This document shows positions 36,209 to 45,097 of a stretch of DNA of 64,000 nucleotides, one piece after another. The notes beneath the pieces were generated by a model. That model searched no databases, was not told the origin of the DNA, and saw nothing but the letters and a program-made list of their open reading frames with translations. The stretch covers positions 62,001 to 126,000 of the forward strand of contig JBDWTN010000006.1 in the NCBI GenBank assembly GCA_039984955.1, read 5' to 3'. A program made the position numbers and the translations under genes. Numbering within the stretch: the first letter of the stretch is position 1; each line of letters starts with the position of its first letter. The DNA comes from Marinobacter alexandrii. Its GTDB lineage: Bacteria; Bacteroidota; Bacteroidia; Cytophagales; Cyclobacteriaceae.

Positions 36209-37853
36209 TCATTCGGTTGTGATAATAGTAAAGAGTATTGGTATCCTGCACAATGATTTTTTCATTCTTCTTAATCAAAGGTCTTTGATCGTGATATAAA
36301 CCAACATTCTGTAATCCGTGCTCTATTGCATTTGTTGCCCGTTCCTTCATATGGTCAGCCATATCTACCAATCCCTTCTTATGGATTTTCTCAAGTCGTG
36401 TTCTCAACTTTTTGAAGTTCTCCTTGAACTCCCCATAGTCCAATTCCAAATCTTCCTCTGGCAATCTCAAAACATGGTAAATATCCAGTTTAGGATTTTT
36501 CCTTTCCAACATTTTGAAGGCCGTGAAAGCAACAAGGTGGCTTGCAAATACCCGGTTATACTTATGATATTCTTCCACAATACGCTGAGAAAGAACACGG
36601 ACATATTCCTTTTCTCTTTGCGCATCAAAGGTGATTTCTTTTCCTCTTAGGAAATAGTCTTTTACATTGATCGGGTTGCCATTTTTATCAAAACTGTTAC
36701 CATCATTATCCACATAGTTCCCCAAAATATCCATACCTCTCCCCAAGTTTACTGAGATATCTGAGCCTTTTGTAAAAAACTTAAACATGAATGTTCCTAA
36801 CTTATAGGACGTAGAAAATTCATCCGCTTCTACATAATACCTTTCTCTTCCCGTTCTTCTCAGATGTTCTTTAATCAATGATGGAGCTTCAAGGGTAAAG
36901 TGATAGTTAATAACCACTGGTACGATAAAAATTTTACCTACTTCTTTATCTTCTTTTGCATTTTGGAATAGCTCTCTCTGAGCTTCAATGGATGTACTCA
37001 GCAATCCGATTTTTAAAGAAGACTCGATTTCACCAGATCTTGATCGTGTCCCACCTGGAAAAAAAAGTGAATGACATCCACGTTTTATTGCCTCCCTTGA
37101 ATAGGTTTTGAGTGTTTCGAGGTAAATGAGATTTTTCTTTCTTCGGTCTACCTTATATGCGCCAAGGCTATTCATAAAGTAAGCTAAGATCTTTATATTA
37201 AAGAGGTTGAGTCCTGCTCCATAAATGAACGGAGGCAAACCCAAATGGTGAATTGCCCAACCTATTAGAATTGAATCCAGGTTACTAAAGTGCGTAGGCA
37301 CCATCACTACCGTACCTTTTTTAGCCAATGATCTGATATGTTCTGTCTCTCCTATGACATGTAATTTATCATCTAAATCTAGCTGTCGACTAAATAACGA
37401 CAATAGTCCCTTAACACGAGCAGCATTCAGCAGCCTAGCAAAACCAAAAGTGACAAAGCTCTGCGCGAAGCGATATGCTGATTTTTTAAAATTTCCAGAA
37501 ATCTCTTCAGAGTAACGACGTATAATTTCCTGAAGAATTTCTTTTTCCTTTTGAGCCGCACTCTCTTTTTCATCTGGATTTACATCCAATAAGCGAGATT
37601 GAATTCCTTTCCAATACACTTTTTCATCTGGAGGATCAACTCTCCATGGATTGGCCTTCATCCTCATTTTTTCTCGATGAATGGTAGTTTCTATCTCTTC
37701 TCTAAGAGATCCATTTTTGTCTTTAAGTAGCGTTTCATAGGTTTCAGAAGTGACTTCTTCTATGAATTCTTTTCTATCTCTGGCGAGCTGAACAATAGGC
37801 CACTGACTCTTGTTAGGAATAATCTCTGTGTACCTGATTTTTTTTCTACTCAT
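36180..37853 (-). CDS. Glycerol-3-phosphate 1-acyltransferase-like protein (PlsB family)
   Basis: A 557-residue protein with the PlsC/PlsB acyltransferase core: motif I PTHFSNLDSILIGW (HxxxxD-type, with His and Asp kept), a GAGLNLF block, and motif III FFPGGTRSRSGEI. This is a GPAT-type fold with a long N-terminal helical region of about 170 residues rather than a short PlsC. It would acylate sn-1 of glycerol 3-phosphate at the membrane. The overlap with gpsA, which makes the substrate, supports the role. Length is shorter than E. coli PlsB (about 800). Confidence 0.8.
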   Translation of the reverse strand: MSRKKIRYTEIIPNKSQWPIVQLARDRKEFIEEVTSETYETLLKDKNGSLREEIETTIHREKMRMKANPWRVDPPDEKVYWKGIQSRLLDVNPDEKESAAQKEKEILQEIIRRYSEEISGNFKKSAYRFAQSFVTFGFARLLNAARVKGLLSLFSRQLDLDDKLHVIGETEHIRSLAKKGTVVMVPTHFSNLDSILIGWAIHHLGLPPFIYGAGLNLFNIKILAYFMNSLGAYKVDRRKKNLIYLETLKTYSREAIKRGCHSLFFPGGTRSRSGEIESSLKIGLLSTSIEAQRELFQNAKEDKEVGKIFIVPVVINYHFTLEAPSLIKEHLRRTGRERYYVEADEFSTSYKLGTFMFKFFTKGSDISVNLGRGMDILGNYVDNDGNSFDKNGNPINVKDYFLRGKEITFDAQREKEYVRVLSQRIVEEYHKYNRVFASHLVAFTAFKMLERKNPKLDIYHVLRLPEEDLELDYGEFKENFKKLRTRLEKIHKKGLVDMADHMKERATNAIEHGLQNVGLYHDQRPLIKKNEKIIVQDTNTLYYYHNRMNGYGLEKYI

Positions 37854-38015
37854 TTACCTTTTTTGGAAACTGGCGGAAAGATAGCTCTAACCCGAATAAT
37901 TTGAAGATTGAATGTGAAGAAAGGTGCCGTAACAACTAATTCAACCTGTTAAAAAACAAACCAGTGCCTTAGAAATAGGCTATCTAAATTGTAACATAAG
38001 TATTATTGCATTCCA

Positions 38016-38990
38016 ATGCCGCTTAAGCTGAAAGACATACAAGCCCCTGTTGCTCAAGAAATGGAGGATTTCGAAAAGAAATTTCGTCAATCCATGAAGA
38101 GTAAGGTGATGCTCCTAGATAAAATCACAGGCTATATCGTGCGTAGAAAAGGAAAGCAGATGCGCCCATTATTTGTTTTTCTCAGTGCGGGAGCTACAGG
38201 ACAAATTACTGAAGCAACTTTCAGAGGAGCGTCGCTTATTGAGCTACTCCATACGGCTACTTTAGTGCATGACGATGTAGTGGATGATTCCAATGAGAGG
38301 AGAGGCTTCTTTTCTATCAATGCTCTCTGGAAAAATAAGATAGCTGTTTTAGTAGGTGATTTTCTCTTATCCAGAGGTCTTATCCTCTCCATGGAAAATG
38401 ACGACATCAATCTCCTGAAAATTACAACTGAAGCGGTGAAAGAGATGAGTGAAGGTGAGCTATTGCAGATGGAAAAAGCTCGCAAGCTCGATATTAGTGA
38501 AGACATTTACTATGAAGTGATTCGTCAGAAAACAGCCAGCTTAATTACTTCTTGCTGCAAAGTGGGTGCTGCTTCAGTGGGTGCTGACGATGAAATCATT
38601 CACAAAATGGGTGAATTTGGATTGGCCGTTGGGATGGCATTTCAAATCAAAGACGACCTGTTTGACTATGGAACATTTGAGATTGGGAAGCCCAGGGGAA
38701 TAGATATCAAAGAAAAGAAAATGACGCTTCCTTTAATATATGCTTTAAATAAAGCCTCAAAATTAGAGCGGAAGCGAATCAAAAAACTAGTCAAAAGAGC
38801 TGAGAGTAAACCAAAATATGTTCATGATGTAATTGAGTTTGTGAAAGCCTCTGGTGGACTCGATTATGCTATTTCGGTGATGGAAGAGTATCACAAGAAA
38901 GCGAAAGACATTCTCAAAACTTTACCAGAGTCAGATTATCGTAATTCACTTGAGGACTTAGTCCAATTTACGATAGAGAGGACGAAATAA
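38016..38990 (+). CDS. Polyprenyl diphosphate synthase (long-chain trans-prenyltransferase)
   Basis: A 324-residue all-helical enzyme that elongates isopentenyl diphosphate into the side chain of menaquinone. The first aspartate-rich motif is HDDVVDDSNERRG (Asp86, Asp87, Asp90) and the second is IKDDLFDY. The residues before the first motif, with small side chains (IELLHTATLV), are consistent with a long product such as C35-C45, matching the menaquinones of Bacteroidota (inference). It is a single gene between the divergent plsB-like gene and the convergent TspO-like gene. Confidence 0.9.
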   Translation: MPLKLKDIQAPVAQEMEDFEKKFRQSMKSKVMLLDKITGYIVRRKGKQMRPLFVFLSAGATGQITEATFRGASLIELLHTATLVHDDVVDDSNERRGFFSINALWKNKIAVLVGDFLLSRGLILSMENDDINLLKITTEAVKEMSEGELLQMEKARKLDISEDIYYEVIRQKTASLITSCCKVGAASVGADDEIIHKMGEFGLAVGMAFQIKDDLFDYGTFEIGKPRGIDIKEKKMTLPLIYALNKASKLERKRIKKLVKRAESKPKYVHDVIEFVKASGGLDYAISVMEEYHKKAKDILKTLPESDYRNSLEDLVQFTIERTK

Positions 38991-39083
38991 TTATGTCTTG
39001 TACGAGCAGGGTTATTAATATAAGGTGACTAATATCCAAACATAATCTTCGAATGTGAGGTATTAAAATGAGCGACTTATTAC

Positions 39084-39824
39084 CTATCTCACTACAACAC
39101 TTCTAATTCCTTCTATTACGAGAATTACCAATATCAGTATTAAAACCACCGCGGCTGCCCCAGCCACTTCTGGCGTTCCTACTTGCTTCTCAGTAATACC
39201 GTAAGCAGCCCATGCTACAACTGCTCCAAAAAAAGGATCTCTGTATCTAATGATCATCACTGTCCCAACAGCTCCTGCAAGAGCTAATTCCACGAATACC
39301 CAAACAGTCTTTGTCATCATCCAATTATCCATACCGATAACCGTTTGTTCAACACTGATATTAGCAAGTGTTGCTACTGTAATCCAACCCAGGTAGATAC
39401 TGAATGGCACTTTTACGAAAAAGCGGTCTTTAAATCCCTGAATTTTTCCTGGCTTTACGTGACGGTACAATGCGATTAACGAACCCAGAATAACTCCCAT
39501 AAGCACCAGTGCCGCAGTTATAAGTTCATAGTGCCATGCAAAAATCCACAAGGTGTTTGCCATACAGTTTATCACAAAGTGTCTGTTGATTCTATCAAAT
39601 ATTTTCCTATCTGCATTAATCGGCAAGGCCTGATATACAACATATATCATCAGAAAGAGATAGATCAGTCCCCAAATGGAGAAAGTAAATCCGGCTGGAG
39701 TAAACAATGAAGGATATAAATCAGATACTTCTCCGGTTGTAAGTCCTCCTATCGGAAGGTAGTTAGCCAGAAAATTAATAGTGAGCACAACTGCAAATGA
39801 TACAATGGGTATGAATCGTGGCAT
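39084..39824 (-). CDS. TspO/MBR-like tryptophan-rich membrane protein, long form
   Basis: A 246-residue membrane protein with about seven hydrophobic helices. The stretch NYLPIGGLTTGEVSDLYP then LFTPAGFTFSIWGLIYL is the signature of the Bacteroidota tryptophan-rich sensory group; conserved Trp appear in several helices (IFAWHYE, LGWITVA, KTVWVFVE). Ordinary TspO has about 160 residues and five helices, so this is an extended version. TspO binds porphyrins and may act in stress response; the function of the long form is not established. It diverges from pgk. Confidence 0.7.
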   Translation of the reverse strand: MPRFIPIVSFAVVLTINFLANYLPIGGLTTGEVSDLYPSLFTPAGFTFSIWGLIYLFLMIYVVYQALPINADRKIFDRINRHFVINCMANTLWIFAWHYELITAALVLMGVILGSLIALYRHVKPGKIQGFKDRFFVKVPFSIYLGWITVATLANISVEQTVIGMDNWMMTKTVWVFVELALAGAVGTVMIIRYRDPFFGAVVAWAAYGITEKQVGTPEVAGAAAVVLILILVILVIEGIRSVVVR

Positions 39825-39891
39825 TAAGCAAATTTACTGATGAACCATAAGTTTAAAGGTTTGTTCACAATTTCATTTCCATATACCTTCT

Positions 39892-39899
39892 TATGTTTG
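39892..39899 (+). promoter_or_regulatory. -7 box TATGTTTG for pgk
   Basis: A perfect TAnnTTTG 23 bases before the chosen pgk start at 39923. The upstream in-frame ATG at 39893 falls inside this box and so cannot be translated from the transcript, which settles the start at 39923. Confidence 0.5.
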
Positions 39900-39922
39900 C
39901 GTTCTTAAAATTTATTCTACCT

Positions 39923-41110
39923 ATGAAAACAATTCAGGATTTCGATTTTAAAGGAAAGAAAGCGCTTATCAGAGTCGATTTTAATGTCCCTCTCAATGCA
40001 GAGATGCATGTGACCGATGAAACTCGAATCAATGCTGCTATACCTACTTTGAAGAAAATCTTAAATGATGGAGGCTCATGTATTCTCATGTCTCATTTAG
40101 GAAGGCCAAAAAATGGTCCTGAAGATAAGTTCTCACTACACCATATCACATCAAACCTGAGTCAGAAGTTAGGAGTGCCAATCAAATTTGCAAATGATTG
40201 CATAGGGCAAGTCGCCATTGATGAGGCTGCCTCTCTGAATGATGGAGAAGTTTTGCTTCTAGAGAATGTAAGATTCTACATGGAGGAAACTGCTGGTGAT
40301 AATTCTTTTGCGCAGAAGCTAGCCAACTTGGGGGATATCTACGTGAATGATGCATTTGGAACGGCTCATAGGGCACATGCTTCTACCACAGTAGTTGCTG
40401 ATTTTTTTAATGAAAAGTGCTGTGGCAATGTGATGCAAGCAGAGCTTGAAAATGCTCGAAAAGTTCTAGAAAATGCAGAAAGACCATTTACAGCTATCAT
40501 GGGTGGGGCAAAGATCTCTGACAAAATCATGATCATTGAACAATTGCTCGACAAAGTAGACCATCTGATTATTGGTGGAGGGATGAGCTATACTTTCTTC
40601 AAGGCAATGGGTGGACAAATTGGAAATTCCCTAGTAGAAGAGGACAAATTGACGCTCGCTAAAGAATTGATAGCTAAAGCAAAGGAAAAAGGAGTTGACC
40701 TTCAACTGCCCAAGGACTCTATTATAGCAGATGACTTTAGTAATGATGCAAACACACAAACTGCTGATAATTATGCTATTCCTGAAGGCTGGATGGGCTT
40801 GGATATAGGACCAGAATCAAGAGAAGTTTTCTCTAGAATCGTTGAGAATTCAAAAACCATCTTATGGAATGGACCAATGGGTGTCTTTGAGATGAGCAAT
40901 TTTGCTCAAGGCACTAATAACATTGCTCAAGCTGTAGTCAAGGCGACCGATAATGGTGGGTTTTCTTTAATTGGTGGTGGAGATTCTGCTGCTGCAGTTA
41001 ATAACTTGGGATATGGAGACAAAGTATCTTATGTTTCCACAGGTGGGGGAGCTCTGCTTGAATACATGGAAGGAAAAATTCTTCCTGGAGTTGCAGCTTT
41101 AGAAAGCTAA
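39923..41110 (+). CDS. pgk: Phosphoglycerate kinase
   Basis: A 395-residue glycolytic enzyme that transfers phosphate from 1,3-bisphosphoglycerate to ADP. The start [20 protein letters not shown] is the usual N-terminus; family motifs are [20 protein letters not shown], and the nucleotide-binding [11 protein letters not shown] near the C-terminus. The earlier ATG at 39893 would add 10 residues from the promoter. It converges with recQ, with a 4-base overlap at the stops, so there is no room for a separate terminator. Confidence 0.97.
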   Translation: MKTIQDFDFKGKKALIRVDFNVPLNAEMHVTDETRINAAIPTLKKILNDGGSCILMSHLGRPKNGPEDKFSLHHITSNLSQKLGVPIKFANDCIGQVAIDEAASLNDGEVLLLENVRFYMEETAGDNSFAQKLANLGDIYVNDAFGTAHRAHASTTVVADFFNEKCCGNVMQAELENARKVLENAERPFTAIMGGAKISDKIMIIEQLLDKVDHLIIGGGMSYTFFKAMGGQIGNSLVEEDKLTLAKELIAKAKEKGVDLQLPKDSIIADDFSNDANTQTADNYAIPEGWMGLDIGPESREVFSRIVENSKTILWNGPMGVFEMSNFAQGTNNIAQAVVKATDNGGFSLIGGGDSAAAVNNLGYGDKVSYVSTGGGALLEYMEGKILPGVAALES

Positions 41111-42993
41111 ATCAACTCAAATTTTCCTCTGGATTCAATAACTTTCTTATCCTCGATGAGGATACGTAAGGCTTCCATTATCTGATCTTGCGTGTGGCTA
41201 GCCAAAAGTGCTCGAATTTCAGAAATATTGCGTGGAGCCTCTAATACATCTAATACACCATCAACAGGTATATCGCTGGCGTTCAATTGTTTCTTTCTTT
41301 CTAGATCGTTATCACACACTCCACAAGTGAGCGTCGTTTCCTCGTCAAAATAATGTTGAAAAATTTGGGTTCGGCATTCATGTGATCCCACATAGTCAAT
41401 CACTGACTTGGCTTTCTCTCTTGCTAACTTCCTTCTCCACTCAATCTGATTCGCATCAATAGGCAATTTTTCTGCATCCTCTCTGGGTGTTAGAAAAGTA
41501 ATGGTGGCAGAATCGAGTGCTGGCTGATAATCTATCACTTGGTTGTCGTTTAAAAACTTCAACCACTTCCTCACTTGAACTTTATCTGTCTTTAACAACG
41601 AACCGATATCTTTTTCTTTGATTTTGGCATAACCAGCAAATACTTCACCTCCGTACAATCTCAACAAAATTTTTATGAGTGGGTCAAGCTTAGGGTTTGA
41701 TATTTGAAACTTATATGTCTCATTTTTTTCCAGTAAGAAAGTAATCTTTGAGTGCTCATAATACCCTTCTGTCATTTGGATCAACCCTTCGTCACTCAGC
41801 TTTTTTAATGCGCCGTATGTTTCAATCATAGGCAGGTTGTAGGTATTTATAAACTGTTCATAATTGAAGGGAAAATTCGAAAATTCATGACTACCTATGG
41901 CCATCTTGAAGTAGTTAGCTAATGCTTGATAAGTCCTCTTTATCTGTTCTAAAGAAACGACTGATCTCTCAGTTCGATCCTTTAATTCATCAATATCCTG
42001 GTTATGAAATAAGGCTACCGCATAAGCTTTCTTTTCATCTCGACCAGCTCGACCGGCTTCTTGGTAGTATGCTTCTAAAGAGTCAGGTAAATCCATATGA
42101 ATAACCGTTCGTACATCAGGTTTATCAATGCCCATTCCAAATGCATTTGTGGCTACAATTACACGAATCTTGTTATTGATCCATGCTTCTTGCCTATCCG
42201 AACGATCTTTCCCTGAGAGACCTGCATGATAATAGTCCGCTGAGACATTACTTCTACGAAGTAAATCTGCAATCTCTTTAGTCCGTTTTCTACTCCTTAC
42301 ATATATGACACTTGTACCTTGTACGTTTTGAAGAATCTCCAATAATTTTTGTCCCTTATTTTCTAGCCTGAATGCAGAATAGGAGAGATTTGCTCTGGCA
42401 AAGCTTTTCTGGAAGATTTGCACATCATCCATTTCGAGCTTTTCTGTAATGTCCTTTTTTACTTCCTTCGTAGCAGTAGCAGTCAAGGCTATTAATCTTG
42501 GTGAAGATATTTCCTTTTTAAATTCTGAAATCTGCAAATATGGAGGTCTGAAATCATAGCCCCATTGAGAAATACAATGAGCCTCATCAATCGCCAGTAG
42601 GCAGATATTCATTTGTTTTGCACGTTCTAGAAATATCTCAGTTTTTAAGCGTTCAGGAGAAACATAGATAAATTTAAACCCTCCATAAATACAATTATCA
42701 AGGGTTATATCAATTTCCCTTTTGCTCATCCCAGAATAAATAGAAACTGCCTTAATCCCTCTCCTTTGAAGCTGCTCTACCTGATCTTTCATTAAGGATA
42801 TTAGGGGAGACACGACGATACAAATTCCTTCCAAGACCATTGCAGGGACCTGAAAACAAATAGATTTTCCTCCTCCAGTTGGAAGCAGTGCCAATGTCTC
42901 TTTCTCATCCAAAACAGATTGAATAATCTCTTCCTGCAAAGGTCGGAAAGAGTCATAGCCCCAGTACTGTTTTAAAATTTCAGAAGGATTCAC
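41107..42993 (-). CDS. recQ: ATP-dependent DNA helicase RecQ (short form)
   Basis: A 628-residue superfamily 2 helicase acting in recombination repair. The Walker A motif is [13 protein letters not shown], the box II is [12 protein letters not shown], and [12 protein letters not shown] is motif VI. The zinc-binding region has C...CGVCDND, so the usual fourth Cys is replaced. The HRDC domain of the long form is missing; the C-terminus (about 570-628) looks like a short helical domain. The start is GTG at 42993. A box TAACTTAG, one mismatch from TAnnTTTG, lies at 42998-43005, only 4 bases from the start. Confidence 0.92.
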   Translation of the reverse strand: MNPSEILKQYWGYDSFRPLQEEIIQSVLDEKETLALLPTGGGKSICFQVPAMVLEGICIVVSPLISLMKDQVEQLQRRGIKAVSIYSGMSKREIDITLDNCIYGGFKFIYVSPERLKTEIFLERAKQMNICLLAIDEAHCISQWGYDFRPPYLQISEFKKEISSPRLIALTATATKEVKKDITEKLEMDDVQIFQKSFARANLSYSAFRLENKGQKLLEILQNVQGTSVIYVRSRKRTKEIADLLRRSNVSADYYHAGLSGKDRSDRQEAWINNKIRVIVATNAFGMGIDKPDVRTVIHMDLPDSLEAYYQEAGRAGRDEKKAYAVALFHNQDIDELKDRTERSVVSLEQIKRTYQALANYFKMAIGSHEFSNFPFNYEQFINTYNLPMIETYGALKKLSDEGLIQMTEGYYEHSKITFLLEKNETYKFQISNPKLDPLIKILLRLYGGEVFAGYAKIKEKDIGSLLKTDKVQVRKWLKFLNDNQVIDYQPALDSATITFLTPREDAEKLPIDANQIEWRRKLAREKAKSVIDYVGSHECRTQIFQHYFDEETTLTCGVCDNDLERKKQLNASDIPVDGVLDVLEAPRNISEIRALLASHTQDQIMEALRILIEDKKVIESRGKFELI

Positions 42994-42997
42994 AAGG

Positions 42998-43005
42998 CTA
43001 AGTTA
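42998..43005 (-). promoter_or_regulatory. -7 box TAACTTAG for recQ
   Basis: One mismatch to TAnnTTTG, placed 4 bases before the recQ GTG, like the boxes for purC and the M48 gene. A near-leaderless transcript is suggested. Confidence 0.35.
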
Positions 43006-43147
43006 GCGGAGTGCTGATGTAAAACGAGATATGAAGACTTGAAAGAACCTATTCCATCATATTTTCTTTGAAATATTTACCTCGCCATCACTGCCCACAT
43101 GGTCTTCACCTTCATTCTTCAGTTCTGCTTTTGTAACTTCTCGCAGA

Positions 43148-43414
43148 CTAAGAATCCTTCAACGTCTCATGTACATAGCAATACATCCAATTTTCTCCTG
43201 GTTCAGCTGAGACTACTACCGGATGTTCATGAGATTTTGCATGCGAGGAAGCATGCTTGTTAGGTGAAGAATCACAACACAATGTAACTCCACACTCCTG
43301 GCACGTGCGAAGATGCACCCACCTGTCACTGCTCTTTACACACTCCTCGCATTCGTAAGCTTTAGATTCTTTTCTTTCTGCATTTCTGATGTGTTCACAT
43401 GATCCGAAATTCAT
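43148..43414 (-). CDS. UBP-type zinc finger protein
   Basis: An 88-residue protein made almost entirely of a UBP (ubiquitin-specific-protease) zinc finger. The metal-binding pattern is complete: Cys6-x-His8, Cys22-x2-Cys25, Cys38-x2-Cys41, Cys46, and the histidines His54, His58, His62/64. In eukaryotes this fold binds the C-terminal tail of ubiquitin. Bacteroidota lack ubiquitin, so the partner is unknown. It is the last gene of a three-gene operon, 18 bases after the flavoprotein gene. Conserved neighbours imply it acts with them. Confidence 0.88.
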   Translation of the reverse strand: MNFGSCEHIRNAERKESKAYECEECVKSSDRWVHLRTCQECGVTLCCDSSPNKHASSHAKSHEHPVVVSAEPGENWMYCYVHETLKDS

Positions 43415-43432
43415 ATCGCTTCGTTTTAAATT

Positions 43433-45094
43433 TTAAGTATTGGCAAGATATTCATGAACAAATTTAATGGCCATAGATCCTTCACCTACAGCCGATGCTA
43501 CCCTATTCATGGCTCCAGCCCTGACATCTCCTGCTGCAAATATTCCGGGGATGCATGTTTCTAGAAGAAAAGGTTCTCTTTTTAGCTTCCAATTCTTTTC
43601 AAAATTTTCATATTTAATAAGAGCTGGGCCTGTTTCCAAAAACCCTCGCTGATCTTTAATAAGATCCAATTCAATCCAATCGGTCATTGGCTTAGCTCCA
43701 ATGAATATGAAGAGAGCGGTACCTTCTTTCTCCTCTGTCGTATTTAAACTACTGTTTTTTAATACTACTTTTTCCAGACGTTCATCCCCTTTCACTTCTG
43801 TGATTTCGGTATAACCTAGAACTGATATGTTATTGGTTTCATCAATTTGATTGATCAAGTACTGTGACATGCTTGACGATAAGTCTGGTTTTCGAATTAC
43901 GATATAGACATTCTTAGCAAACTTGGAAAGGTACATGGCTGCCTGTCCAGCAGAGTTACCTCCTCCAACAATGTATATATCTTGATCCTGGCATGCGTTC
44001 GCCTCCGTTGTTGCAGCTCCATAGTAAATGCCTGCACCAGTAAAGTCATCAATTCCTTTTGCAGGATGTTTTCTATAGTCTACCCCACTTGTGATAATGA
44101 CAGCTTTGGTGTTAACTACCGATCCATCTTTTAATCTTATAATCTTATAATTGTCTTTGACACTAATATCAGCCACCTCTTGTGGTGATAAGAATTCAAT
44201 GCCAAACCTCGTAGCTTGTGTGATCGCTCGTCTAGAAAGGTCTGCCCCACTAAGTCCATTTGGAAAGCCTAGGTAGTTTTCTATCCGAGAACTTGTGCCT
44301 GCTTGCCCACCTGGAGCTCGTTTTTCTATTAACAGCGTATTTAATCCTTCTGATCCACCATAAACTCCTGCAGCCAAACCAGCTGGACCTGCTCCAATAA
44401 CAGCCACATCATACATTTCTTGCTTCGCCTGAATAGACATTCCGGTCTTCTTACCTACTTCAGCCATCGAAGGATTCGTTAAATAGGATCCATCTTCAAA
44501 AAAAACAGCAGGTAAATCCTTGTGGCCAATATTATTAATTTCTAAAAGCTCTTGCCCTTTCTCATTAACCTCAATATCTAACCATTGATATGGGATGAGA
44601 TTACCTGCTAAAAAATCTTTAATCTCGTGAGACTTGGGAGACCATTGATACCCGACGATTTTTATTCCATCAAAGTCAGGGAAAAAACTACTTTGCCACG
44701 CATCTAGTTGATCATCCAAAATTGGATACAGCTTTTCCTCAGGTGGATTCCATGGCTTAAGAAGATAATAATCTAATTGGACCGCATTGATGGCTTTTAT
44801 AGCTGCTTCTGTATCAGAGTATGCAGTCAAAAGGATTCGCTTTGCTTCGGGGTAGAATTTTTTAGCTTGCTCTAAAAATTCAACACCCAGCATATCAGGC
44901 ATTCGCTGATCAGAAAGAAAGAGCGCCACAACTTCACCTCTGTTTTTAAGGTCTTTTAAAAAATCAAGTGCCTCATTCGCGGATTCGGTTGCTAAAATTT
45001 TGTAATCACTTTTATACATCGATCGAACATCTCGAGTCACAGACTTTAAAACAGATGGATCGTCATCTACAAGTAAAATAATCGGCTTTTTCAT
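43433..45094 (-). CDS. Receiver / glutaredoxin-like / thioredoxin-reductase-like fusion lacking redox cysteines
   Basis: A 553-residue protein in three parts. Residues 1-130 are a receiver domain with phosphoacceptor Asp62 (FLSDQRMPD) and a LLKPW lysine. Residues about 144-225 look like a glutaredoxin fold in which the CPxC site is replaced by SPKS (GYQWSPKSHEI). Residues about 228-553 are a thioredoxin-reductase-type FAD/NAD(P)H module with GAGPAGLAAGVYGGSEG, GGGNSAGQAA and FAAGDVRAGAMNRVASA, but the CxxC redox site (usually CATC) is replaced by GAATTEAN. So it can bind FAD but cannot do the normal disulfide relay. It may sense or transfer electrons to another partner. It is the middle gene of the operon. 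Confidence 0.85.
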   Translation of the reverse strand: MKKPIILLVDDDPSVLKSVTRDVRSMYKSDYKILATESANEALDFLKDLKNRGEVVALFLSDQRMPDMLGVEFLEQAKKFYPEAKRILLTAYSDTEAAIKAINAVQLDYYLLKPWNPPEEKLYPILDDQLDAWQSSFFPDFDGIKIVGYQWSPKSHEIKDFLAGNLIPYQWLDIEVNEKGQELLEINNIGHKDLPAVFFEDGSYLTNPSMAEVGKKTGMSIQAKQEMYDVAVIGAGPAGLAAGVYGGSEGLNTLLIEKRAPGGQAGTSSRIENYLGFPNGLSGADLSRRAITQATRFGIEFLSPQEVADISVKDNYKIIRLKDGSVVNTKAVIITSGVDYRKHPAKGIDDFTGAGIYYGAATTEANACQDQDIYIVGGGNSAGQAAMYLSKFAKNVYIVIRKPDLSSSMSQYLINQIDETNNISVLGYTEITEVKGDERLEKVVLKNSSLNTTEEKEGTALFIFIGAKPMTDWIELDLIKDQRGFLETGPALIKYENFEKNWKLKREPFLLETCIPGIFAAGDVRAGAMNRVASAVGEGSMAIKFVHEYLANT

Positions 45095-45097
45095 CGG

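Noticed and set aside
43057-43153. About 30 open codons just after the UBP zinc finger stop, in the +1 frame (ending VNISKKI)
   Set aside because: There is no start codon and the UBP domain is already complete; a frameshift extension is possible but not supported.
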